A DNA stretch of 64,000 nucleotides from Octadecabacter arcticus 238 (GTDB lineage Bacteria > Pseudomonadota > Alphaproteobacteria > Rhodobacterales > Rhodobacteraceae): contig NC_020908.1 of the NCBI RefSeq assembly GCF_000155735.2, positions 3,539,001-3,603,000 of the forward strand, read 5' to 3'. Below the pieces are notes generated by a model, which was not told the DNA's origin, ran no database searches, and was given only the letters and a program-made list of their open reading frames with translations. Each line of letters begins with the position of its first letter. Position 1 is the stretch's first letter. Made by a program: the position numbers and the translations under genes. Of this stretch, positions 46,998 to 54,698 are shown piece after piece.

Positions 46998-48083
46998 CTT
47001 GGATTCAAACATCAAGTGCAACGGTTGATTTGAAGGCCGCGATTTCGTCGGCCATGGCTTCAGCGGGTGTTCTCCAACCGAGAGTTTTTCTCGGGCGGTT
47101 GTTCATCAGGTTTGCAACGTCGTTCAGCCATGTTTGGCTTGCACCGTTCAGGTCAGTTCCTTTGGGCATGTACTGACGCAGCAGTCCGTTGGTGTTCTCG
47201 TTGCTGCCACGCTGCCAAGGCGCATGCGGATCGCAGAACCAGATATCGATCTTCAACCGTCTGGCGAGTTCGGGGTGGCAGGCCATTTCGGAGCCGCGGT
47301 CGTAGGTCATGCTCTTGCGCAAAGCAGCGGGTAGTCGTCTCATCTGGCGGGTGAAGCTGTCGAGCGCGGCCTCGGCCCCATTGCCGTCCATTTTGCAAAG
47401 AATGACAAAGCGTGTCTTGCGCTCAACCAAGGTCCCCACTGACGAGCGATTGAATGCGCCCTTGATGAGGTCGCCCTCCCAATGGCCTGGTACCAGTCGC
47501 GCTTCGATCTCTTCAGGGCGATTGATAATGCGCAATGATTCCGAGACCATAGCACTGCCCGCCGCTGTCCTGCGCTTGAGCCCACGCTTAGGCTTCGCTT
47601 GACGCAACGCCTCGATCATCGCCGCCTTCAGCCCACCACGTGGCTGCGCGTAAATCGCGGCATAGATGGTCTCATGGCTCACATGGGCGGATGGATCATC
47701 AGGCTTCATGAGACGCAGTCTCTGCGCAATCTGCTCAGGCGACCAGTGCAGATGTACGAGCTTGCCATGAACAAAACGATAAAGATCGCTCCCCTCCACA
47801 AGCTTGCGCTCGCGGCGGCAGCGCGCACGCCGGGCATCATAGGCCTGCCGCGCCGCTTGCGGGCAATAGCTGCCGTCTTCCTGCCGACCTCGCGCCAGCT
47901 CACGGCAGATCGTGCTCGCCGGGCGATGCAAAAGCTGGCCGATCAACCGCTGACTGCTGCCCCTATTATGCTCGGCTAATATCACGCCACGGTCCTCGCT
48001 GCTGAGGTGCTTGCTTCGTATGTCCATCACAACATCCTATGCCCAAAGGGCTCTGAGTGTTGCATTTGAAACTTGAGCCTAAG
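46998..48083 (-). mobile_element. IS30-family insertion sequence
   Basis: The element is 1086 bp with 25-bp imperfect inverted ends (CTTGGATTCAAACATC... and CTTAGGCTCAAGTTTC..., both ending GCAAC). It is flanked by a CTC direct repeat (46995-46997, 48084-48086). Comparison with the intact IS630 copy, which reads GGGCTCTCACC at this point, proves the boundaries and the 3-bp duplication. Confidence 0.95.
47005..48027 (-). CDS. IS30-family transposase
   Basis: This 340-residue transposase has an N-terminal helix-turn-helix (LSSEDRGVILAEHNRGSSQR, RPASTICRELARG) and a DDE integrase core with VPGHWEGDLIKG, SMTYDRGSEMACH and DPHAPWQRGSNENTNGLLRQ, the usual IS30 signature. The end is NNRPRKTLGWRTPAEAM. 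The frame is intact and the stop lies 7 bases inside the left end. ATG 48027 (MDIRSKHLSSED) is preferred; the GTG one codon before could also serve. Confidence 0.94.
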   Translation of the reverse strand: MDIRSKHLSSEDRGVILAEHNRGSSQRLIGQLLHRPASTICRELARGRQEDGSYCPQAARQAYDARRARCRRERKLVEGSDLYRFVHGKLVHLHWSPEQIAQRLRLMKPDDPSAHVSHETIYAAIYAQPRGGLKAAMIEALRQAKPKRGLKRRTAAGSAMVSESLRIINRPEEIEARLVPGHWEGDLIKGAFNRSSVGTLVERKTRFVILCKMDGNGAEAALDSFTRQMRRLPAALRKSMTYDRGSEMACHPELARRLKIDIWFCDPHAPWQRGSNENTNGLLRQYMPKGTDLNGASQTWLNDVANLMNNRPRKTLGWRTPAEAMADEIAAFKSTVALDV

Positions 48084-49403
48084 CTCTCACCGCCTGCTCT
48101 TGCACGACGGACAAATGACCCTGACGCTGGCTGTAGTCCTTCAGACCGAAAAACGATAGTCCCGCACCGGCAAAGGCAAATCGCCACTCCGTCAAAACTG
48201 TCGGGCCAATATCCAAAATCCGGCAAACCGTTCCGGCGTCTTCTCCTGCGTCCAAAAGAAGAAACGCGCGCGCCCGTTTCCAAACAAGGGCGTCAACTTT
48301 GCGGCGGCGGCAAAGCGCTTCAAGTGCTATGCGCTGCTCGTCGGATAAGGAGACTGTTTTGTATTGCTTGCTCATAAACTCAAAATACAGACTGAACCGC
48401 CTTTGGCCATGCGACGAAGTGAATCGCAGGCCCAAAATCGTCAGGTCAATTCAGGCGCAGGAGTATAGTAAAAAATTCCTCGCTTTGAATCTGGTAGTGG
48501 TTCAGTTGGAAGGTGTCGTTATCAGTAATCGTCTTGCTTGAGCATGCGTTTTTGATTTGGTGTACGCCAACATTCTTTTCTTGTCTCAACGCCTTCGTGC
48601 GGCAGATCCATTTTTGTTCACCGCGAGCCCGTGCTGGCGCTCTCTCCTGTCGCATGACAAAGTCTGTTCGAACGCTTGCGGGATGCTTTAAATGGCCGTT
48701 GCTACCGAAAACTGACCAACTAGTGTATATAATTTCAGTCTGATAATCCATATTTCCAAGAACATCTGAAATTTTTCTGCCGTCTCTACAGAACCAAAAC
48801 TCATCAATGTCCGCTATTACAAGCCATTCACATACTTTAGAAATTTTAAAATTCCGCAGTGCGGTAATGTAATGCTCACGTTGACGCGCAGGCTTTGTCA
48901 GAGATATTATCTTCACTTGCCCACTTTCGACCCAAGGCCTGATAATATCAAGTGTCAAGTCTGTACTGCCGTTATCGATAAGATAAATCTGTTCAATACC
49001 TTGCCAGAGATAGTGCTCAATCCATTCCTTTATATTTAGGGACTCGTTCTTCATAATAGCAAGTACGCCGACGCGGAACGGGTAACTTATTTTCTCGCGT
49101 CGCCGCAAAATTCGCTCATGGTTTCACGTTTTAACTGCTTGGATTGGCCGATCAAGAAAAAATGGGGTCATTTTTGCGTTTCCAAATTATATGTGAAATT
49201 AAATCTAGGGTCAGCGTCACTTCTTCGAAAGATGTTGTGGCAAATGACGCTGGGAACGCACCCCATGCCAGCCCCTGTTTAAGGGGTATAGCCGGAATTG
49301 AAACATGAGTTTTGAACCATTGCTTTGTCTGCACAGCCGCCATTCGGCACCGTTCCAAAAACCCTTGTCTTATGAATATCCCAGCTTTTGTGCGAAACAA
49401 GAG

Positions 49404-49560
49404 CCACCGATCAGCATTCTAGAGTGCTGATCGGTGGTGGTGGTTGGATCGGCAAACCCTTGGTTTTTGAGGGCCGTAAACGAGTAGGATCAACCATCAC
49501 CTTCGCCAAAGGCCTGAACGGATACAGAGCGGCACAAAGCCCTCTAGGACAAGCATAGGA
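49404..49560 (+). ncRNA. candidate bridge RNA of the IS110 element
   Basis: A 13-bp perfect hairpin (49404-49416 with 49425-49437, loop TTCTAGAG) is followed by two loops. Loop 1 is closed by GGTT-g-GATC (49442-49450) and GATC-AACC (49488-49495). It contains AAACCCT (49454-49460), identical to the left target plus core at 49359-49365, and AAACGAG (49478-49484), the complement of core plus right target at 50519-50525. Loop 2 contains ACGGATAC (49518-49525), identical to the right end at 50512-50519, and GACAAG (49548-49553), the complement of the left end at 49364-49369. An inner hairpin AGAG-c-GGC/GCC-CTCT lies between. Ends of the RNA are estimated. Confidence 0.82.
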
Positions 49561-49561
49561 T

Positions 49562-50506
49562 ATGACGAAGATGACAGATGATACCATTGGGATCGATATT
49601 TCCAAAGCCACTTTGGACATTCACCGGCTAAGCGACGGGAAGACGATGTCGTTTAGCAATTGCCCTGCAGGATTTAAGGCGCTTTCCAGGTTCTGCGCAA
49701 AGACGGCAGTGGCACGCGTTGTTTATGAAGCAACAGGTGCCTATCACAGCGGGCTTGAACGCGCTTTGGGCGCACATTTGCCATTGGTAAAGGTGAACCC
49801 TTTGCAGGCGCGCCGGTTTGCACAAGCCCAAGGCTTGCGCGCAAAAACAGACGCTGTTGATGCCAAAATGCTGGCAGACATGGGGAATGCATTTGCATTA
49901 GAACCGGATGAGCCAGCAGCTGAAATTCAACACGATCTGAAAGAGTTACGCTCATTTCGGTCAGGATTGATCAAGGATAGAACCGGCATCATGAGCCGAA
50001 TGAAAACTCAAACCCTGTCCATCACGCGCCGCCAAAGCAAAGCCCGTTTGGCTCAGGTAGATAAGCAAATCGCTGAAATCAATGCTGAAATTGAACGCTT
50101 GATAAACTCCAGCGATAAACTGGCGCACTCGATGAAAATCCTCCGCTCCATTCCAGGCGTCGGCGCTATCTGTGCTGCCACCATTTTGATAGAGATGCCC
50201 GAGACCGGGAGTATGGACCGGAAGCAGGTGGCCAGTTTGACTGGCCTAGCCCCGATGACGCGTCAATCGGGGCAATGGCGCGGGAAATCATTCATTCAGG
50301 GTGGGCGGAAAATAGTGAGGGATGCACTCTACATGCCGGCCTTGGTAGCGATGCGACACAACCCAGACTTCAAGGCTAAGTATCAAGCCCTGATCAAAGC
50401 AGGAAAGCCCCCCAAAGTCGCCATAACGGCACTCATGCGAAAGCTCATCGAACTCGCCAACGCTCTCATCAAAGCAGATCGAAATTGGGTGACAAAGGGG
50501 GCTTGA
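49562..50506 (+). CDS. IS110-family recombinase
   Basis: This 314-residue protein has a RuvC-like DEDD domain (D12 in IGIDISKATLD, E56 in VYEATGAYH, D97 and D100 in AKTDAVDAKML) and a C-terminal Tnp20 domain with LRSIPGVGAICAATIL and LAPMTRQSGQWRGKSF. The Ser of RQSGQ (about 236) is the probable nucleophile. In this family the recombinase works with a bridge RNA encoded in the element's non-coding end, here directly upstream. The frame is intact. AGGA lies 4-7 bases before ATG 49562, and a second ATG is three codons in. Confidence 0.93.
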   Translation: MTKMTDDTIGIDISKATLDIHRLSDGKTMSFSNCPAGFKALSRFCAKTAVARVVYEATGAYHSGLERALGAHLPLVKVNPLQARRFAQAQGLRAKTDAVDAKMLADMGNAFALEPDEPAAEIQHDLKELRSFRSGLIKDRTGIMSRMKTQTLSITRRQSKARLAQVDKQIAEINAEIERLINSSDKLAHSMKILRSIPGVGAICAATILIEMPETGSMDRKQVASLTGLAPMTRQSGQWRGKSFIQGGRKIVRDALYMPALVAMRHNPDFKAKYQALIKAGKPPKVAITALMRKLIELANALIKADRNWVTKGA

Positions 50507-50542
50507 TCAAGACGGATACTCGTTTTTGGAACGGCTAGAACC

Positions 50543-50565
50543 ATTCAATAAACGCTCTTTTTGGG
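50543..50565 (+). repeat. dispersed dyad, copy 4
   Basis: ATTCAATAAACGCTCTTTTTGGG, with the central CT and AAACG left half intact and the right half altered. It lies only 9 bases beyond the right half of the palindrome that IS110 interrupted. Confidence 0.6.
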
Positions 50566-50574
50566 AAAGCGACG

Positions 50575-50766
50575 CTAACGTTTGAGTTTCACAGGCAACA
50601 CGCCAAGCCGCTTCACACTTACAAGCTCAGGACTGTGTGTCTTGTAAGTGCGCATTATGCGATCAACGGCTTCAGCCTCTTCATGCGCTGCGCAAACATG
50701 CTTCAATTTTTGACCTTTAGATTTGATTGTAATCTCGAATCTTTGACGCAGTTGTAAAGACGACAT
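50575..50766 (-). CDS. small hypothetical protein (63 residues)
   Basis: The basic protein starts MSSLQLRQRFEITIKSKGQK and ends VKRLGVLPVKLKR. I do not recognise it. AAGGAT is placed 6 bases before ATG 50766, which supports translation. The composition (Lys/Arg-rich, one Cys) is compatible with nucleic-acid binding, but that is speculation. It stands alone in the IS-rich zone between two dyad repeats. Confidence 0.5.
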   Translation of the reverse strand: MSSLQLRQRFEITIKSKGQKLKHVCAAHEEAEAVDRIMRTYKTHSPELVSVKRLGVLPVKLKR

Positions 50767-50856
50767 GACCTATCCTTGTTGTAACATTCAGCTACAAGAA
50801 TAGTTTTTTAGCTGCGTAAAGCAAAATCCAATATGCATTTTTGACACTCGACAGGC

Positions 50857-50881
50857 GTTCAAAAACGCTCGTTTTTGGAAC
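50857..50881 (+). repeat. dispersed dyad, copy 5 (best palindrome)
   Basis: GTTCAAAAACGCTCGTTTTTGG followed by AAC: arms CAAAAACG and CGTTTTTG around CT. Its right half CTCGTTT equals the IS110 right target; its left half differs from the guide by one base (AAACGCT against AAACCCT). In the 269-base gap 50767-51035 nothing else was seen apart from the inverted GCAGCGAAGGTCCGC-like motif near 51010. Confidence 0.75.
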
Positions 50882-51035
50882 ATGCGAAAACCAGCTCAAT
50901 TTACGCGACCAAAAACCCCGTTCAAATCCCAAACAGTTGTTGAAGGTTTTGGCTCTCTGTTGGGAGCAGCCATTCATGCGCAGCCCAGCATCCGACACAA
51001 AGCGCTCAACGCGGACCTTCGCTGCACTTCAACCC

Positions 51036-51559
51036 TCACCGCCCCTTCTCCCCCCCAAACGGATCATCCTTCGTCACCCAAGGCCGCTTACCGTCCAACA
51101 CCTTCTTCGCGGGCACGTCTTTCGCCTTCTCCCTCGCCTCCGCCATCTGACTAAACCGCACCTCATGCGCCGCGGCATCGCCCCACTTCGGACGCACGCC
51201 CGCTTCTTCCAACACCTTTTCGGGGCGCAGCACGTAATCCATCGTGTCCGGTCCCTCGATCAGTTTCGCCAGCCAGAAATGCATATAGGCGCGCAGCACG
51301 CGGTTGATCCGTGTCTGATACCCGTCCCCAGCCCCTTAAAGAATTTCACCACATCAGCATCCAGCCGGATCGTCACGCGGGTGCGTTTGGGGTCGCGGCG
51401 GTCGTCGTCCTCCCAAATCTCGTCCCAAGCGGGCGGCAGGGCTTTGTATTCGTGCAAATACCCCATCAGTTCATATTCCATCTTCTTGATGGCATCCACG
51501 CCATAACCCCAATGGAGCCTTTCGGTCTTCGTCATGGTCTTCGGTTCAATCTTGCGCAT
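51036..51559 (-). pseudogene. brnA: BrnA-type antitoxin, frameshifted
   Basis: ATG 51559 has a strong AGGAGG upstream and starts MRKIEPKTMTKTERLHWGYG. The frame continues to the ribbon-helix-helix opening RVTIRLDADVVKFFKGLGTG and is then lost. A second frame carries on exactly as expected, YQTRINRVLRAYMHFWLAKL, down to 51036. One base is missing in the GGGT at about 51332. The fused protein would have about 174 residues, with a C-terminal extension beyond standard BrnA. No brnT toxin is found on either side. Confidence 0.78.
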
Positions 51560-52565
51560 GTCTACCTCCTGCTCTCGGGGCATTATGCAGGCCAAATCTG
51601 AACCAATCCCTGATCCAGCGCGCGTTGCGCCTGTACATACAGGTTGTGTACAGGTGGTGCATGGTCTGTGTACGCCGCGTGCCGCTTGCAATTTTGCGCC
51701 CGATGCCTGCATAAATGCGAACCAAAAGGGGCGAGATATGTACAATGCAGCCATCACCGGATCAGGGGTTTTCACCCCCGAACACTCCATCACAAACGAT
51801 GAATTGGTGTTGGCCTTTAACGCTCATGCAGACCTGTTTAACGCCAAAAATGCCGACGCGATTGCGGCTGGGACCATGGCGGCAAAACCCCATTCATCAA
51901 GCGAATTTATCTTCGCCGCTTCAGGGATTGAGCGTCGTTATGTTCTTGATAAAGAAGGCGTTCTTGACCCCGCGCGGATGTATCCCAAGTTGCCGGATCG
52001 CAGCGACGGCGACCCCAGCCTGATGGCGGAAATGGCCGTGGACGCCGCATTGCAGGCCATGGCGCAGGCCGGTAAATCCGCCGACGATATAGACGCCGTC
52101 ATTTGTGCCGCGTCCAACCACGAACGCGCCTATCCTGCGATCGCTGTGGAAATTCAAAAACTGCTCGAAATTGACGGCTTCGCGTTTGACATGAACGTCG
52201 CCTGTTCCAGCGCCACGTTCGGCATCCAAATGGTGGCAGATATGATAAAATCCGGCAGCATTTCCAGCGTCTTAGTTGTCTGCCCCGAAATTTGTTCCGC
52301 CCATCTGGAATGGCGCGATCGCGACTGCCATTTCATCTTTGGTGACGTCGCCACCGCCCTGTTGATTGAACGCGATGATGACCTGCAAACGCCCCACTTC
52401 AAGATCAAATCCACCAAGCTGGCGACGCAGTTTTCCAACAATATCCGCAATAATAATGGCTTCCTGCGCCGCAGCCGCGATCAAATGGACGACCGCCGCG
52501 ACATGCAATTCATGCAAAACGGGCGCAAAGTATTTAAAGAAGTCCTGCCCTTGGTCACTGAACGA

Positions 52566-52985
52566 CTACCGGCTGACGCCGGTAGGTTCCCTTTTTGAAT
52601 GTAATTCAAGATACTGAAGTATGACAGCGTCAGTGACATTGCCGCTGGTTGTTGAGAAAAATCCGCGAGCCCAAAACCGCTGGCCCCAGTACCGTTTGCG
52701 CAGTTCGGGAAACTCGCGCTGTATCTTATAAGACGAGCGTCCCTTGATCCGCATCATCACCTTTGACAATGCTATCTGAGGCGGGACCGATATGAACATG
52801 TGGACGTGATCGGTCGACAATACGCCCTTCTCAATATGCACGCCAAGTTCTTGGCATGTTTGGATAATGATTTCACGGATACGCTCACGCATCTCACCGC
52901 GCATAACTTTGTATCGGTATTTTGTTGTCCAGACGACGTGAAACCGGTGATAAAATTTGGTATGGCTTCCTGTGGAATAGATCAT
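52566..52985 (-). CDS. tnpA: IS200-type transposase TnpA (Y1 HUH)
   Basis: This single-strand transposase of about 139 residues has the HUH motif in LSTDHVHMFISVPP, the KYRYKVMRGEMRERI segment and the catalytic Tyr near the C-terminus (VILQYLELH or the preceding helix). The end is KREPTGVSR, whose stop lies within the end hairpin. I prefer ATG 52985 (MIYSTGSHTKFYHRFHVVWT), with GAGGGAAG 5 bases upstream; ATG 53000 is also in frame. The ribosome binding site and the first start lie inside the 28-bp inverted repeat, which would block translation. Confidence 0.85.
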   Translation of the reverse strand: MIYSTGSHTKFYHRFHVVWTTKYRYKVMRGEMRERIREIIIQTCQELGVHIEKGVLSTDHVHMFISVPPQIALSKVMMRIKGRSSYKIQREFPELRKRYWGQRFWARGFFSTTSGNVTDAVILQYLELHSKREPTGVSR

Positions 52986-53052
52986 AATCTTCCCTCTCAT
53001 TTTTAAGACCCTTACCGCTTCGCGGGGTCTTAAAAATGAGAGGGAAGATTAT
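52984..53052 (-). promoter_or_regulatory. 28-bp perfect inverted repeat over the tnpA leader
   Basis: Bases 52984-53011 and 53025-53052 are exact reverse complements around a 13-base loop. In the tnpA mRNA they would form a very stable hairpin covering the ribosome binding site. IS200 leaders are known to be translationally silenced by stem-loops; here the repeat looks like an inverted copy of the gene's own start. Confidence 0.85.
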
Positions 53053-53452
53053 AGTACATTACGCTAAAGCGGACCGGCTGGAAGCCGGTGGCTTTAATCC
53101 CGTTTGTGGAAAGTAAACACATAGCCGATCACATGGACGATGAAAGCTTGCAAGCCACTGACCTCAAACGCCTTTGGCTGCACCAAGCCAACAAGACGAT
53201 GAACGATTATATCGGCAAAAAGGTCTTGGAGCGCGACCCGTTGGCGGGTGAGCAACCCAATATTCTACAAGACTACGCCAACACATCCTCTGCAGGATCG
53301 ATCATTGCGTTTGCGAAATATTCATCTGACATGGTTAAAGGTGATGTCGGACTCATCTGCTCCTTCGGGGCAGGCTACTCTGTGGGATCCGTCATTCTAG
53401 AACACGCATGACCTGAAACGCACTTAATCCGAAAAGAATACGAGGCTTAAAA

Positions 53453-53527
53453 ATGAAGATTGCTCTGATATTCTTGGCCCTTTCGGCCGTATCCGCCTGC
53501 GGAATTCCAATTATACCGTTGATTTAA
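53453..53527 (+). CDS. 24-residue lipoprotein-like peptide
   Basis: ATG 53453 reads MKIALIFLALSAVSACGIPI and then IPLI, ending at TAA 53525-53527. It has the whole layout of a lipoprotein signal with lipobox VSAC, leaving an eight-residue lipidated peptide CGIPIIPLI. GAGG lies 8 bases before the ATG. The gene follows the broken FabH-like gene by 41 bases. Comparable tiny lipoproteins occur in other roseobacters by my recollection, but no function is known. Confidence 0.55.
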   Translation: MKIALIFLALSAVSACGIPIIPLI

Positions 53528-53536
53528 AAAGATAAT

Positions 53537-54265
53537 CTAGGAATTAACCCTTTTGTGGACGTCTTCGAGCGATTCGACCCGTTCGGAATAGCGATCCACA
53601 AGCATCTCTTTGCGGCCACGCGTCATAACCGTGAAACGCGCGAGCTCTTCCATCACGTCGACGATCCGGTTGTAAAGCGGCGATGGTTTCATTCGCCCGG
53701 CCTCGAATTCTTTCCACGCCATCGGCACCGACGACTGGTTCGGGATCGTCACCATCCGCATCCAACGCCCCAGAATGCGCATCTGGTTAACTGCGTTAAA
53801 CGACTGCGACCCGCCGGAAACCTGCATCACTGCCAGCGTTTTTCCCTGCGTCGGGCGCACGCCACCGATGGGTGATAACGGCAGCCAATCGATCTGAGTT
53901 TTCATAATTCCCGTCATTGCGCCGTGGCGTTCGGGCGATGACCAGACCATGCCTTCGCACCACAATGCCAGCGCGCGAAGCTCTGCCACTTTGGGATGAT
54001 CGATGGGGGCATCGTCAGGCAAAGGCAGCCCACTTGGGTTAAATGTCTTGGTGTCACAACCCAACGCGCGCAGCACGCGCGCGCCCTCTTCGGCCGCCGC
54101 GCGTGAATAACTGGTCTCGCGCACAGAGCCATAAAGCAGCAATATCCGCGGTGCATGGTCCGGCTCACTCGGCCCAACCAAAGCAGGAATATCCAATGGT
54201 TTCAGCGCATCAGGTACTAAATTAGGCATGTCTGAGAGGGTACCTTCAGTCATTTCCATCCTCAT
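53537..54265 (-). CDS. arsH: ArsH-type NADPH-dependent FMN reductase
   Basis: This 242-residue flavodoxin-like protein has the ArsH markers [44 protein letters not shown] and [20 protein letters not shown]. ArsH enzymes oxidise organoarsenicals or reduce quinones and metals. No arsenite transporter or ArsR is in the window. The start is uncertain: ATG 54265 overlaps the upstream gene by 20 bases, while the in-frame ATGs at 54253 and 54229 remove most or all of that overlap. Confidence 0.9.
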   Translation of the reverse strand: MRMEMTEGTLSDMPNLVPDALKPLDIPALVGPSEPDHAPRILLLYGSVRETSYSRAAAEEGARVLRALGCDTKTFNPSGLPLPDDAPIDHPKVAELRALALWCEGMVWSSPERHGAMTGIMKTQIDWLPLSPIGGVRPTQGKTLAVMQVSGGSQSFNAVNQMRILGRWMRMVTIPNQSSVPMAWKEFEAGRMKPSPLYNRIVDVMEELARFTVMTRGRKEMLVDRYSERVESLEDVHKRVNS

Positions 54266-54698
54266 GATGCAGCTTCATGTCGATCAGAACTTTTTGCAAT
54301 TCAACCGTTTCGCGCAGCAGGCGCTTGGCCTCATTGTTGGTAATGACGCCGTCTTCAATAGATATCTGGTATTCGCCCATCAGCATCGCAAACCGTTGAC
54401 TGAGAGAGATCACATCAGAATTGATCCCCCCGCCAGAGCCTTTGTTCGAGTTGTTCTTGTTGAGCGTATCACCATGCAGTTCCGCCAAAGCGGATGTGAC
54501 GTGCGGATAACTCGCCGCGGCTTCAAGCCGTGCGACCGTGTCCACCGGCATGAACCTGTCCGAGTGTTCCTCGGAGTCGGAATAGTACCTGCCCAAGGTT
54601 GCCTTGGACTTACCGGTCAGTTGACACGCCGGTTCAATCCCTACGTCCTTGACCAAGGCTTCTGTGTGTTTTTTTAGGTAACTGCCGATGCCGGCCAT
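54246..54698 (-). CDS. hypothetical protein with helix-turn-helix-like N-terminus
   Basis: This 150-residue protein starts [20 protein letters not shown]. Residues about 20-70 ([20 protein letters not shown], then [20 protein letters not shown]) look like a small DNA-binding domain of a phage-regulator type. After an Asn/Ser/Gly-rich linker ([11 protein letters not shown]) a predicted coiled coil follows ([20 protein letters not shown]). I do not recognise a named family. It is directly upstream of arsH on the same strand and may be coupled to it. Confidence 0.65.
   Translation of the reverse strand: MAGIGSYLKKHTEALVKDVGIEPACQLTGKSKATLGRYYSDSEEHSDRFMPVDTVARLEAAASYPHVTSALAELHGDTLNKNNSNKGSGGGINSDVISLSQRFAMLMGEYQISIEDGVITNNEAKRLLRETVELQKVLIDMKLHHEDGND

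Larger units (their letters stand above)
46219..48375 (-). pseudogene. IS630 transposase, disrupted by IS30
   Basis: The N-terminal part runs from ATG 48375 (MSKQYKTVSLSD) to VVQEQAVRA, where IS30 enters at 48084. The remainder continues from 46994 to the stop at 46219 in the original frame. Except for the insertion it matches the intact copy at 6907-7974 almost completely; one visible difference changes Ile to Thr in RCGIIVF. This copy can only move if transposase is supplied by copy 1. Confidence 0.9.
46184..48465 (-). mobile_element. IS630-family insertion sequence copy 2, interrupted by IS30
   Basis: Same element as 6817-8009: ends TACTCCCGCGCC and GGCGCAGGAGTA, flanked by TA (46182-46183 and 48466-48467). 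Without the IS30 and its 3-bp duplication it would be 1193 bp, exactly the length of copy 1. It lies inside the glycosyltransferase gene. Confidence 0.93.
46045..49108 (-). pseudogene. glycosyltransferase (GT2/GT92-like) split by nested ISs
   Basis: The N-terminal part 48466-49108 reads FRVGVLAIMKNESLNIKEWI, EQIYLIDNGSTD (donor site), WLVIADIDEFWF (metal-binding DxD-like) and QLNHYQIQSEEFF. The C-terminal part 46045-46181 resumes KMTRGDAAKSKWNDMRTMEY and ends at TAG 46045-46047. The two parts are in the same frame once the IS630 and one TA are removed, giving 259 residues. The start codon at 49108 is TTG, because an in-frame TGA lies just upstream. It likely acted in surface polysaccharide synthesis, but no neighbours support a pathway. 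Confidence 0.82.
49364..50520 (+). mobile_element. IS110-family element inserted in a palindromic repeat
   Basis: Both junctions carry CT (49364-49365 and 50519-50520). The outer flanks CCGTTCCAAAAAC (49350-49362) and GTTTTTGGAACGG (50522-50534) are perfect inverted copies. Rejoined, they give a palindrome with a central CT, like the repeat copy at 50857. The element is therefore about 1155 bp plus core, without terminal inverted repeats, as expected for IS110. It has a 198-base non-coding left end and a 12-base right end after the transposase stop. Confidence 0.85.
52556..53107 (-). mobile_element. IS200/IS605-family (IS200-type) insertion sequence
   Basis: The element is about 552 bp, with no target duplication and only a tnpA gene. 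End hairpins are CTACCGGC-TGAC-GCCGGTAG at 52566-52585 and a longer one at 53065-53097 (TAAAGC, ACCGGCT-GGA-AGCCGGT, GCTTTA). Boundaries are inferred from rejoining the FabH-like reading frame and are uncertain by a few bases. Confidence 0.85.
51738..53411 (+). pseudogene. beta-ketoacyl-ACP synthase III (FabH-like), split by IS200
   Basis: The 5' part 51738-52555 starts MYNAAITGSGVFTPEHSITN and includes the active-site Cys in DMNVACSSATFGIQM. After the IS200 the 3' part 53108-53411 continues ESKHIADHMDDESLQATDLK, with His in WLHQANKTMN and Asn in QDYANTSSAGSI, the rest of the Cys-His-Asn triad. The two parts join in frame to 373 residues, normal for this type. Without excision the protein stops at GRFPF in the IS and lacks His and Asn, so it must be inactive. 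Confidence 0.88.

Noticed and set aside
48466..49108. ATG near 49121 as glycosyltransferase start
   Set aside because: It is in another frame; an in-frame TGA lies just upstream of the TTG at 49108.
49152..49400. 82-residue minus-strand frame upstream of the glycosyltransferase
   Set aside because: It crosses the IS110 left boundary at 49364, has no ribosome binding site and no recognisable motif.
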